IMG/VR virus record: IMGVR_UViG_3300042887_001892
Coordinates: 1 to 28,362 of that record
Strand: one strand, 5' to 3'
DNA from: a virus
DNA: 28,362 nucleotides
In this document: in pieces, positions 1 through 6,261 of the stretch
Numbering within the stretch: the stretch's first letter is position 1
Layout: every line of letters begins with the position of its first letter
Made by a program: the position numbers and the translations under genes
The notes under the pieces: generated by a model
What the model saw: the letters and a program-made list of their open reading frames with translations, nothing else
Told to the model about the DNA's origin: nothing
The model's database searches: none

Positions 1-1
1 G

Positions 2-343
2 GCATTTGCCAACGGTGAAATAAAGCGATTAATCACAAAACCTAAGATAACATCTTTCGGCTTAAATTGGCAGCATTGTAATCATACCGTGTATTTTCCA
101 ACATGGAGTTATGAGCAGTACTATCAGTCTATCAGGCGTTTTTGGAGGTTCGGACAAAAGAAAGATGTAATTGTTGATTTAGTTTATTCTGATGGCCAGG
201 AAAGAGTTTTAGAAGCATTGAGGTACAAAACGAATAAGGCAATAGAATTTAACAAAAGCATACACAAGGCAATAAATAAAGCAATAGAAACAGAAACAAA
301 TAAAAATTTCACTCAATTAATTAACAAACCTAAATTTATTTAA
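2..343 (+). CDS. SNF2-type DNA helicase, C-terminal end (5' truncated by window)
   Basis: The frame is open from base 2 and runs into the window edge, so only about 113 C-terminal residues are seen. They contain GLNWQHCNHTVYFPTWSYEQYYQSIRRF in order, ending in the helicase motif VI core SIRRFWRFGQ (family form QxxRRxxRxGQ, with the arginine finger). This is the RecA-like second domain of SNF2/DEAD-box phage helicases, which act in DNA replication or recombination. A lysine- and asparagine-rich tail follows. The stop is one base before the ATG of the next gene, so the two are probably cotranscribed. Internal GTG at 89 is not a start; the conserved region begins upstream of it. Family call is firm, the precise role is inferred. 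Confidence 0.8.
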   Translation, partial: AFANGEIKRLITKPKITSFGLNWQHCNHTVYFPTWSYEQYYQSIRRFWRFGQKKDVIVDLVYSDGQERVLEALRYKTNKAIEFNKSIHKAINKAIETETNKNFTQLINKPKFI

Positions 344-344
344 C

Positions 345-1340
345 ATGAAAGTAAAAGACCAGAAACACGAAAAAAACTACTCAATTTACAACGGTGATTG
401 CATTGATGTAGTATCGGAATTAGATAATGAATGTATTGACCTGTCTGTATATTCGCCTCCATTCGCAGGGCTATATATTTATTCAAGTGATAAAAAAGAC
501 ATGAGCAATAATGAAAGCCCTGAAGATTTTTTGACTCATTATGAATTTCTGATAAAAGAAATATCAAGGGTTACTAAACCCGGTAGAATTACTGCCGTTC
601 ATTGCTCTGATGTAATTACGCATACAACTAAGCATAACCTCTGGGATTTCCCGCATGAAATAATAAAACTACATCTCAAACATGGGTTTACTTACAATAA
701 TCGTATTACTATTTGGAAGGAACCGCTTGAGGTTAGAATGAGAACTATGGTGCAAAGTTTGACTCATAAAAATATTGTTGAGGATAGTACAAGGTGCTTT
801 ACTGCAATTCCTGATTATGTCTTAATATTCAGAAAAGGAGGTGAAAATAAAATACCTGTAACACACGATAATGGGTTAGTTGATTTCCCTTACTTTGGTA
901 GTACTCCTTTTTTGGATATGCATAAAGAAACATACGGAGATTACGAAACTTTTATGCAAAAATATAAAAACGAAAAAGACCCGAAAAAAAACAAATTAAG
1001 TCATCTAACATGGCAGCGTTATGCCTCAAGCGTTTGGGATGATATACGGAATTCCAATATATTGGAATTTAAAAGTGCAAAAGAAGAAGATGACGAGAAG
1101 CACGTACACCCATTGCAATTAGATGTAATTGACAGACTTGTTTATCTTTACTCCAATCCGAATGAAGTCGTATTAACTCCTTTCGCTGGTGTTGGTAGTG
1201 AGGTTTATAGCCCTGTTTCTTTAGGTCGCAAAGCAATAGGGATTGAGCTGAAAGATAGCTATTATAAACAGATGATTTTAAATTTATCCGATGCAGATAA
1301 AAGATTCAAACAACCAGCAAAAAATATAACATTATTCTAA
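345..1340 (+). CDS. Beta-class N6-adenine/N4-cytosine DNA methyltransferase
   Basis: The 331-residue protein transfers a methyl group from SAM to DNA bases. The catalytic motif IV comes first (SPPF, residues 37-40, after YNGDCIDV), and the SAM-binding motif I lies near the C terminus (TPFAGVGS, about 278-285) followed by GIEL. This order defines the beta class. SPPF rather than DPPY is more usual in N4-cytosine enzymes, but the base methylated cannot be settled from motifs. The gene starts one base after the helicase stop. No restriction partner is seen, so protection of phage DNA from host restriction is the likely role (inference). Confidence 0.85.
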   Translation: MKVKDQKHEKNYSIYNGDCIDVVSELDNECIDLSVYSPPFAGLYIYSSDKKDMSNNESPEDFLTHYEFLIKEISRVTKPGRITAVHCSDVITHTTKHNLWDFPHEIIKLHLKHGFTYNNRITIWKEPLEVRMRTMVQSLTHKNIVEDSTRCFTAIPDYVLIFRKGGENKIPVTHDNGLVDFPYFGSTPFLDMHKETYGDYETFMQKYKNEKDPKKNKLSHLTWQRYASSVWDDIRNSNILEFKSAKEEDDEKHVHPLQLDVIDRLVYLYSNPNEVVLTPFAGVGSEVYSPVSLGRKAIGIELKDSYYKQMILNLSDADKRFKQPAKNITLF

Positions 1341-1356
1341 ATCAAAACAAATAACC

Positions 1357-1560
1357 ATGCAAGTAACAGAAACACAACGCAAAAACATAGACATCCCTTA
1401 TCCCGTATTGCAAGCCCTTGAGATTATCGGATTGAAAGAGAAGCCAAACGGGAACAAGTACCCAAAACACATCATTGAAGACCTGTGTATTGATTACACG
1501 ATTAATGCCGGCTATGTGAAGCGGGATAAACAGGGTAATTTAGTAAGGACTAATAAATAG
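1357..1560 (+). CDS. Small hypothetical protein (67 aa)
   Basis: The ATG lies 16 bases after the methyltransferase stop and the gene ends six bases before the next ATG, so it sits in the same + strand gene run. The product is charged and mostly hydrophilic, with no membrane segment, cysteine cluster or catalytic motif that I recognise. The middle part (VLQALEIIGLKEKPNG) may be helical. No function assigned; it is called a gene because of tight spacing and no overlap with another plausible frame. Confidence 0.6.
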   Translation: MQVTETQRKNIDIPYPVLQALEIIGLKEKPNGNKYPKHIIEDLCIDYTINAGYVKRDKQGNLVRTNK

Positions 1561-1566
1561 TATACC

Positions 1567-1911
1567 ATGCACTTCAACAACCTAAAACAATTCCTCGAAA
1601 GCGGACTGAGCCAAAAGCAATTCGCCATCAGTCAAGGCATAAGCGTAACCGGGATGGCCGACCGATTAACCCGCGAAATGAAGCGGTTATTAGCTACAAA
1701 CGTAATCGAAGCCAAACGGATCGTAGGCGAAGTATCCATTCATATTGATGACGTTAAACGTAATCGGGCTAATTGGCTCAAAGCTATTGAAGCCTATAAC
1801 CAAACAATGTGCGCACCCGTTGACATCAAAACCGATAACCGTAAGATAAGCGAATTGACGGTTAGTGAGTTTGTTGGGGTGATGATGAAGGTGATGGGCG
1901 GTGAACGCTAA
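1567..1911 (+). CDS. Small protein with possible helix-turn-helix (114 aa)
   Basis: Residues about 14-40 (GLSQKQFAISQGIS followed by a second helix rich in Arg and Lys) resemble a helix-turn-helix of the type found in small phage DNA-binding proteins; this is a pattern judgement, not a family match. The rest is alpha-helical and basic, with a hydrophobic C-terminal helix (ELTVSEFVGVMMKVM). The stop codon TAA (1909-1911) lies inside the 5' core of the first attC-like repeat, the same arrangement as in the next cassette gene, so its 3' end is shaped by that element. It could be a phage regulator or a cassette-borne gene. Confidence 0.55.
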   Translation: MHFNNLKQFLESGLSQKQFAISQGISVTGMADRLTREMKRLLATNVIEAKRIVGEVSIHIDDVKRNRANWLKAIEAYNQTMCAPVDIKTDNRKISELTVSEFVGVMMKVMGGER

Positions 1912-1980
1912 CGTTTGGTGGATACAGGCTGTGAGCGTTGGATTGAGGGCAGGAAAATAGCGTGTATGTGCTGTTATAAC
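1906..1980 (+). repeat. attC-like recombination site 1
   Basis: A 75-base imperfect inverted repeat runs from a CGCTAAC core (1906-1912) to a GTTATAA core (1973-1979). Inner arms GATACAGGCT (1921-1930) and AGCGTGTATG (1959-1968) can pair over most positions. The core layout follows attC sites (RYYYAAC ... GTTRRRY) with one or two mismatches. Its loop shares AGCGTTGGATTG (1934-1945) with site 2. It overlaps the stop codon of the preceding gene. Alternative: a Bacteroidota interspersed repeat unrelated to integrons. Confidence 0.55.
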
Positions 1981-2081
1981 CAATGCTTTTGATATGTAAA
2001 GAAAAGTGCCAAAACCTATACACGTTGTAAAAACATATAAAGAAAACATCAAATATAAATATGGAACACGAAACATCATTA

Positions 2082-2126
2082 AACCACGAAACCCCGCCAT
2101 CTTGTTTAGGTGCTGTTATAAGCCGT
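2082..2126 (+). repeat. Orphan 3' half of an attC-like site
   Basis: The stretch around GCCATCTTGTTTAGGTGC followed by TGTTATAAGC resembles the 3' half of site 3 (GCCATTTTGCCAAACTGC then TGTTATGCG). I find no matching 5' half between 1981 and 2081. It may be the remnant of a deleted or recombined cassette. A 30-codon frame at 2061-2153 crosses it and overlaps the next ATG by four bases (ATGA), but its sequence is largely the repeat itself, so I do not call it as a gene. Confidence 0.35.
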
Positions 2127-2149
2127 TTTTCTTCACAAATCAAAATAAA

Positions 2150-2323
2150 ATGAGAAGATTAACAGGAAAATATAGGATTCGCAAAACCTTATTTGGGTGG
2201 CAAATAAAAGTAGAAGTTTATAAAACAGTTTGTGACTTTGTTGGTGATGAAAGTCCAGATATAAAGGTTTGGCGAAAAGCAAGTGTAGAAGATTTGATTG
2301 AGTTAGGTATAAATTGTGCCTAA
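2150..2323 (+). CDS. Cassette-borne hypothetical protein (57 aa)
   Basis: I chose the ATG at 2150 (MRRLTGKYRIRK...) rather than the upstream in-frame ATG at 2006, because the upstream part reads through the orphan attC half site and has poor protein character. The product is basic at the N terminus and acidic in the middle (VGDESPDIK), with a beta-rich pattern, and has no recognised motif. The stop TAA (2321-2323) is embedded in the GCCTAAC core of attC-like site 2. A short unknown protein ending inside the repeat is typical of gene cassettes. Confidence 0.5.
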   Translation: MRRLTGKYRIRKTLFGWQIKVEVYKTVCDFVGDESPDIKVWRKASVEDLIELGINCA

Positions 2324-2400
2324 CGGTTTGCAGCTACACGCAGTAGCCGAAGCGTTGGATTGTGCGGTCGGGGCTATTGCTTGTAGGTGTTGTTATACGC
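2318..2400 (+). repeat. attC-like recombination site 2
   Basis: This is the clearest of the three. The 5' core is GCCTAAC (2318-2324, perfect RYYYAAC) and the 3' core GTTATAC (2392-2398). The inner arms GCTACACGCAGTAGCC (2333-2348) and GGCTATTGCTTGTAGG (2372-2387) pair with about three interruptions, giving the imperfect hairpin expected for a folded attC bottom strand. The loop carries AGCGTTGGATTG (2351-2362), also found in site 1. Length 83 bases is within the attC range. Confidence 0.65.
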
Positions 2401-2435
2401 TGCCTTTATTACTAATTTAATTTAAAAACAAAAAT

Positions 2436-2684
2436 ATGAACGCAAGAGAAAAAGCATCAGAACTTATAGTTGATTTTCAGCTAAAGTGTAAAACATTAGA
2501 CTATCAAGAAGCCAAACAATGTGCTTTGATAGCAGTTGAAGAAATATTGCATTGTGAAGCCACAGAACCATCTGATACTGATTGGGATGATTGCGGTGCA
2601 ACTGCTCAATATTACTGGCCGCAAAAGAAAGTTGATGCAGGTAAATTTTGGGGCGATGTCAAATCGGAGTTGCAGTCTTTGTAA
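2436..2684 (+). CDS. Cassette-borne small protein (82 aa)
   Basis: The protein is helical and acidic. Its start (NAREKASELIVDF), middle (AKQCALIAVEEIL) and end (FWGDVKSELQSL) match a pattern I recall from many small uncharacterised proteins of Bacteroidota chromosomes and phages, with an N-terminal 'AKEKA..L' helix, a 'CALIAVDEI' helix and a C-terminal 'W..VK.E' helix. Function is unknown. An A/T-rich stretch without a Shine-Dalgarno site precedes the ATG, and the stop lies four bases before attC-like site 3. An overlapping +1 frame (2536-2847) reads through the repeat and is a shadow. Confidence 0.7.
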   Translation: MNAREKASELIVDFQLKCKTLDYQEAKQCALIAVEEILHCEATEPSDTDWDDCGATAQYYWPQKKVDAGKFWGDVKSELQSL

Positions 2685-2688
2685 GGTT

Positions 2689-2823
2689 GCGTATAACGTT
2701 TCTCAGCTTGGCGAAGAAGCGGAAATCGAAGCACAAATGTTCGGTTTAGCACTACACTTCAATAGATGCACATACGTTCAATTAACCACAAAAACCGCCA
2801 TTTTGCCAAACTGCTGTTATGCG
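2689..2823 (+). repeat. attC-like recombination site 3
   Basis: A long (135 base) imperfect inverted repeat begins GCGTATAACG (2689-2698) and ends GTTATGCG (2816-2823). The arms AGCTTGGCGAAGAAGCGG (2705-2722) and CCGCCATTTTGCCAAACTG (2795-2813) pair at about 13 positions with small mismatches and bulges. The central 70 bases form a variable loop, as in the longest attC sites. It lies between the 82-residue gene and the Dam-like methylase. Confidence 0.6.
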
Positions 2824-2883
2824 TATGTGGCGGTTAATTTAGGATAAACTTGATTTGAAAACGGAATAGAAACAAAAAGAAAA

Positions 2884-2893
2884 AAGGAAGGGG
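2884..2893 (+). promoter_or_regulatory. Strong Shine-Dalgarno sequence before the Dam-like gene
   Basis: AAGGAAGGGG lies just two bases ahead of the ATG at 2896, with its AAGGA part about seven bases away. It stands out because almost no other gene in the window has a purine-rich ribosome binding site. It supports the start at 2896 and may hint that this gene came from a different lineage. Confidence 0.5.
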
Positions 2894-2895
2894 AT

Positions 2896-3588
2896 ATGTT
2901 TTATTATTACGGAAGAAAAAAGCTACTTGCTGACAAATATCCAGAACCAATAGGTGATATTATTATAGAACCTTTTGCTGGAAGTGCGGCATATTCGATG
3001 GCAAAAAATAGATGGCAGAAAGATGTCGTTTTATATGATGATTATTTTGTTGTTGTTGAAATTTGGAAATACCTAATACAAGCAACAAAAAACGATATAC
3101 TTAATTTGCCTGATTTAAAACAGGGAGATGATTTGAGGAATATAAATTCATTATCAGAAGTTGAGAAATGGCTTATTGGGTTTCATATCAATCCGGGTTC
3201 GCCTACGCCTAAAAACGTTGCCACAAAAATGAATAGATGGGGGGCTGGTAAAAAGTATATTTCTGAAAATATCCACAAGGTAAAACATTGGAGAGTTTTT
3301 CAATCCGACTACATAAAGATAAACGAAAATTCAGGAAATATAACGTGGTTTATTGACCCACCATACGATAGAGAAGGTGTATATTATGTTAAAAATAGCC
3401 ACAACATAAACTACAATGACCTTGCAAACTTTTGTATATCAAGAAAAGGAAGAGTAATTGTATGTGAAAATTTTGGTGCAGGTTGGTTGCCATTTAGAAG
3501 TTTTGCGACAACAAAAAGTTGCGGAACAAGAAAAAGTATTGAAGCAATATGGACTAACTTTGAAAACGATGAAAGATTTTTATTTTAA
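2896..3588 (+). CDS. D12-class (Dam-like) adenine-N6 DNA methyltransferase
   Basis: The 230-residue enzyme would methylate adenine N6 in DNA using SAM. An N-terminal GRKKLL is followed by motif I EPFAGSAAY (residues 25-33), an acidic motif (LYDDY, about 46-50) and catalytic motif IV DPPY (154-157) preceded by WFI. This alpha-class order is that of D12/Dam enzymes; the length is slightly below the usual 260-280, mainly through a short target-recognition region. The gene follows attC-like site 3 and could be a third cassette, but I see no convincing attC behind it. With the beta-class enzyme upstream, the phage has two distinct methylases. Confidence 0.85.
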   Translation: MFYYYGRKKLLADKYPEPIGDIIIEPFAGSAAYSMAKNRWQKDVVLYDDYFVVVEIWKYLIQATKNDILNLPDLKQGDDLRNINSLSEVEKWLIGFHINPGSPTPKNVATKMNRWGAGKKYISENIHKVKHWRVFQSDYIKINENSGNITWFIDPPYDREGVYYVKNSHNINYNDLANFCISRKGRVIVCENFGAGWLPFRSFATTKSCGTRKSIEAIWTNFENDERFLF

Positions 3589-3716
3589 TGTGCGGTGGGC
3601 TTTTTTCTTTTTGTTTCTTAACGATAACTGTCTTATGAAAACGAATGGTAGCCATTACGCATAACTCCCAAATACACGCAATACCCTGCGTCTATTCAGC
3701 GTCCGAAATACCATAC

Positions 3717-3752
3717 ATTAACCCGCATTATGCCCTACAATGTAGGGTTAAT
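3717..3752. terminator. Hairpin at the junction of the convergent gene arms
   Basis: The perfect arms ATTAACCC (3717-3724) and GGGTTAAT (3745-3752) enclose a second, mutually exclusive perfect hairpin CCCTACA-A-TGTAGGG (3733-3747). It sits between the ends of the + strand methylase and the - strand phosphoesterase, where a two-way terminator would be expected. No clear T tract follows, so it may instead be an RNA-stabilising or Rho-dependent end. The remaining bases 3589-3716 hold nothing else I can recognise. Confidence 0.4.
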
Positions 3753-4951
3753 CAATCAATACATGAATGATTGATGATGCATTCATTAATCACCTTCCTG
3801 TCTTCATAATAGTTGAAACTTATGAACCCGCTTATCCCTTGTTGGAAGTTTACTTGCACCCATGATGATGATGGACTTAATGCCGGGTAGTTATAATAGT
3901 TGAATCTTTGAGCGGTGCTGCTATCAAATAAGTATTGGTGCGAATCACCTTTACTGAATTCGATAACCCCTTTTAGTCCATTTCGATCGAGGTAGTTATC
4001 AATCTTGTTTTCTTGTATCTTATCCAATTTCGGTTTGAATCCAAACTTTAAAGACACCGAATCCTTACCATGACTGATGACAAATGTGTATTTTCCGACC
4101 TTGTAAAAATCAATGAACTTTCTGATATTAACTACCTCAACATTTGGGAGCATCATCTCAATGGCTGTCTTGAATGCTGAATTGAGAATGTACCCAAAAC
4201 TACCTGCGTGATTGTCCTCGCATACATTGTGGCAAATGATATTATCGTAATACGGAGCTAACGATTGAACCAATTTAATCTTAAACCTCAATCCTACATC
4301 AAACGCTTTTTGGTTGTCCATGTTTTGCGGTAAATGATGTCCTTTTCGCACGGTTTGCGCATCGTAGCCGTCAAGAAAATCACCCAAGTCGTCAATGTAT
4401 AAAACCTTTGATTTTCTGTTTAAAATAGTGTGTTGAATCATCCTATCGCACATCTTGTCTAATTCGTATTCATCCCACAACCCGCCATACAAACTATAAT
4501 CTGTAATCATCATTCCAACGTGCGTATCGGTGTACACTAAGCGGTCAAATAAGGCCGTTTCAACTGATGGTTGCTTCTTATACTGCAGCGGTTTTATCTT
4601 TCCAAATAACGCCTTAAAATCAATATCTTCAACTCTTACTTCGCCCGCCTCCCGATAATTTGGATTAACTACAAACAATGATGCCTCCTTGTTTTTAATC
4701 CACATATTTTTGGTGGACGTATTCGGAACATCAAGATTATTTGTCGCATTGTACAACCCCTCATGCTCATCTAACAACCGCTTTTCATGTCGGGCTATAA
4801 ACCGCCTGAAGCCTCTTACTATCGGGTCTTCATCCCTTTTGGCGGTTGTGTTTAAGATTTTCTCTACTATCTTATAATGCCCCATCCCTTGCCGTAGCAA
4901 TTCGGCTATTTGAGCATCGTATTGGTAGTAGTCTATTGGCTTGTATGACAT
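3752..4951 (-). CDS. Calcineurin-like metallophosphoesterase with helical N-terminal region
   Basis: The five metal-binding blocks of the calcineurin-like phosphoesterase fold appear in order: D-x-H in YTDTHVGM (142-144), GDFLD in LYIDDLGDFLDGY (190-194), NH in EDNHAG (247-248), His in ISHGKD (294) and GDSH (335-338). These residues bind two metal ions and hydrolyse phosphoesters. The N-terminal 130 residues hold a possible winged or helix-turn-helix part (AELLRQGMGHYKIVEKIL). The substrate is unknown; nucleic acid or nucleotide processing is a guess. It is the last gene of the - strand run, nine bases behind the HExxH gene. Confidence 0.75.
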   Translation of the reverse strand: MSYKPIDYYQYDAQIAELLRQGMGHYKIVEKILNTTAKRDEDPIVRGFRRFIARHEKRLLDEHEGLYNATNNLDVPNTSTKNMWIKNKEASLFVVNPNYREAGEVRVEDIDFKALFGKIKPLQYKKQPSVETALFDRLVYTDTHVGMMITDYSLYGGLWDEYELDKMCDRMIQHTILNRKSKVLYIDDLGDFLDGYDAQTVRKGHHLPQNMDNQKAFDVGLRFKIKLVQSLAPYYDNIICHNVCEDNHAGSFGYILNSAFKTAIEMMLPNVEVVNIRKFIDFYKVGKYTFVISHGKDSVSLKFGFKPKLDKIQENKIDNYLDRNGLKGVIEFSKGDSHQYLFDSSTAQRFNYYNYPALSPSSSWVQVNFQQGISGFISFNYYEDRKVINECIINHSCID

Positions 4952-4960
4952 AGGGTAATT

Positions 4961-5212
4961 TTACCGACCTCCGTTATCAGTTGTCCTTTCATATCCGTTA
5001 TCAATTAAAAATTTCGCCATCTCATTTCCAATCATTTCGACCTGCGCCTCATCAAGATACGGCTGCAAATAATGCGTGTATTCATGAATCAATGTGTTAA
5101 GCAGTTCTTCGCCTTCAAGCCTGCTATCAATTTCAATTTTGTTTTCAGGGGTGTAGAAATACCCCCTTGCATATCGTAGCTTTTTGTATTCGACTTTTAC
5201 TTTTTTGGGCAT
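4961..5212 (-). CDS. Small HExxH zinc metalloprotease-like protein (83 aa)
   Basis: I start it at MPKKVKVEYKK (ATG at 5212). The longer in-frame start at 5257 would lie inside the terminator hairpin, so it is unlikely. The core LIHEYTHYLQP contains HExxH, the zinc-binding and catalytic motif of gluzincin/SprT-like peptidases; a third ligand could be a Glu in the following helix (DEAQVEMIGNEM). The protein is very short for a protease, so it could be a minimal peptidase or a zinc protein with another role. It lies behind the lysis genes and a terminator, next to the phosphoesterase. Confidence 0.6.
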   Translation of the reverse strand: MPKKVKVEYKKLRYARGYFYTPENKIEIDSRLEGEELLNTLIHEYTHYLQPYLDEAQVEMIGNEMAKFLIDNGYERTTDNGGR

Positions 5213-5230
5213 GATGATTAATTGAATGTG

Positions 5231-5264
5231 ATAAATAACAAACCCCGACTTAGACAAGTCAGGG
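5231..5264 (-). terminator. Rho-independent terminator after the lysis genes
   Basis: On the - strand CCCTGACTT (5264-5256), loop GTCT and AAGTCGGGG (5251-5243) form a nine-base stem with one G-U pair, followed by TTTGTTATTT. It lies 50 bases behind the endolysin stop and separates the late operon from the two genes behind it. It also rules out the longer start of the HExxH gene. Confidence 0.7.
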
Positions 5265-5315
5265 CGTTCTTTTTAAACCTACCTATGCTAAAAGTTTTAT
5301 GCGGCTGCATTGTTT

Positions 5316-5879
5316 TTATTTTAGTCCATTGAAAAAAGCCTGAGCATACCCCGCAATTAATACGTCCTTATCCCGCCCGTTGATGATCTTTCTGGCATTT
5401 ATCCAATCGGTTTTTGTTGGGCTGAAATATTGTGATAGTTTCCGACCTGTAAACCATCCATGAATCATACCTTCAAACATGATGTCGGTTGCAATTTGTA
5501 AATCACAGGCCAATTCAGGATTGTTTAGCAAATCAATACCAAACTTTTTACCCGCTTTCTGATAGTTTTCATACCACGTTAGCTGAACGAATCCACGGCC
5601 GTAATATAATTGGTCGGGCGTTGTGTACGGCTTTCGGTCCATTCGAATTTTACTACCATAAGGACGGCCTTTACCTTTGCCAAATTCGACGATGGGCTGC
5701 ATTGTTTTTGCTGTTTCATGGAATACGGTGGCCAAACAATAAGCCAGACCTTTAATGCCTATGTGAGAATACTTTTGTTCGTATTCATCAATTATAACAT
5801 CAATGCCCTGAATCTGCTTTGCGGTATACTTTACAAACAGTGGCCTTACCGTATCGAATAATCTTTTGCGCTCAATCAT
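5316..5879 (-). CDS. Endolysin, GH19 chitinase/lysozyme type
   Basis: The 187-residue protein should cut the glycan strands of peptidoglycan at the end of infection. GH19 features are AYCLATVFHETAKTMQP (catalytic Glu55 in FHET), the signature YYGRGFVQLTWYENY (about 92-106) and INGRD (166-170). The length equals one catalytic domain without a cell-wall-binding part. There is no signal peptide, so it needs a holin; the small membrane proteins just upstream are candidates. Its ATG overlaps the stop of the preceding gene (ATGA). Confidence 0.85.
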   Translation of the reverse strand: MIERKRLFDTVRPLFVKYTAKQIQGIDVIIDEYEQKYSHIGIKGLAYCLATVFHETAKTMQPIVEFGKGKGRPYGSKIRMDRKPYTTPDQLYYGRGFVQLTWYENYQKAGKKFGIDLLNNPELACDLQIATDIMFEGMIHGWFTGRKLSQYFSPTKTDWINARKIINGRDKDVLIAGYAQAFFNGLK

Positions 5880-6085
5880 AAATATACTTTAGTTGTTGGC
5901 CCTCCGTCCTCAATTCCGATATATTCAAAAAAGATACCCGCTATGGTTAGTTCATCTTTAAACAGAACCGAATCTGTTACTGAGGTCGATACGGTTACTA
6001 CTTTCGGATTATTGCAATCGTAGTGAAGATGATAGCTAATTCCTAAACCTGATAGTATTGTTGTAATGCGTTGGATGGGGGTCAT
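5876..6085 (-). CDS. Small hypothetical protein in the lysis group (69 aa)
   Basis: The gene is linked by four-base ATGA overlaps to both neighbours (the small holin-like gene and the endolysin), so it is translationally coupled. The product is beta-rich and mildly acidic, with an IQRITTILSGLGISYHLHYD start and no membrane span or signal peptide. It is possibly a phage structural or lysis accessory protein. I recognise no family. Confidence 0.65.
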   Translation of the reverse strand: MTPIQRITTILSGLGISYHLHYDCNNPKVVTVSTSVTDSVLFKDELTIAGIFFEYIGIEDGGPTTKVYL

Positions 6086-6249
6086 CGTGCTTCGTTTTCA
6101 GTTGTTTTATCAGGAATCAAACGCCCCAATAACGTGAACAGACTCCAACTTTTTGAGGTCGGAACTAAACGGATAATGACTTCATAAACAGCGATTGCAG
6201 CCGTTGTAATTGGCTCCCAATGCCCCTGAATTAAATTGATGATGTGCAT
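6082..6249 (-). CDS. Small holin-like membrane-associated protein (55 aa)
   Basis: This short frame is easily missed. It starts MHIINLIQGHWEPITT and has a hydrophobic stretch (TAAIAVYEVIIRLV, residues about 17-29) followed by PTSKSWSLFTLLGRLIPD. That layout, a hydrophobic helix then 'RxVPTSK..S....LxxxIPD', is one I recall from small proteins next to endolysins in Bacteroidota phages. Its stop overlaps the next ATG (ATGA), and it fills an otherwise empty gap between tightly packed genes. A role as holin is inferred from position; only one clear membrane segment is visible. Confidence 0.65.
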   Translation of the reverse strand: MHIINLIQGHWEPITTAAIAVYEVIIRLVPTSKSWSLFTLLGRLIPDKTTENEAR

Positions 6250-6261
6250 GATTTATAGTTT

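Larger units (their letters stand above)
1974..2816 (+). mobile_element. Putative integron-type cassette array (two cassettes, no integrase)
   Basis: Between the 3' cores of the first and last attC-like sites lie two units, each made of one very short + strand gene followed by an attC-like repeat: 2150-2323 with site 2, and 2436-2684 with site 3. All genes point the same way, each stops within a few bases of (or inside) its repeat, and little else is coded. That is the standard cassette design. No intI gene is present in the window, so the array would depend on an integrase elsewhere or have been inserted into the phage in the past. The phage location is inferred from the late gene cluster nearby. 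Confidence 0.5.

Noticed and set aside
2006-2149. Upstream extension of the 57-residue cassette gene
   Set aside because: It reads through the orphan attC half site and has poor protein character; the ATG at 2150 is preferred.
2061-2153. 30-codon frame overlapping the next ATG by four bases
   Set aside because: A large part of it is the attC-like half site itself; too short and no other support.
2536-2847. 103-codon + strand frame over the 82-residue gene and site 3
   Set aside because: It overlaps a better gene in another frame and reads through a structured repeat.
3657-3752. Possible fourth attC-like site behind the Dam-like gene (GCATAAC ... ATTATGC or GTTAATC)
   Set aside because: The 5' core GCATAAC is good, but no 3' GTT core at a fitting place and the inner arms do not pair.
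5213-5257. Longer N terminus for the HExxH protein
   Set aside because: It would begin within the terminator hairpin and has no similarity to the rest.
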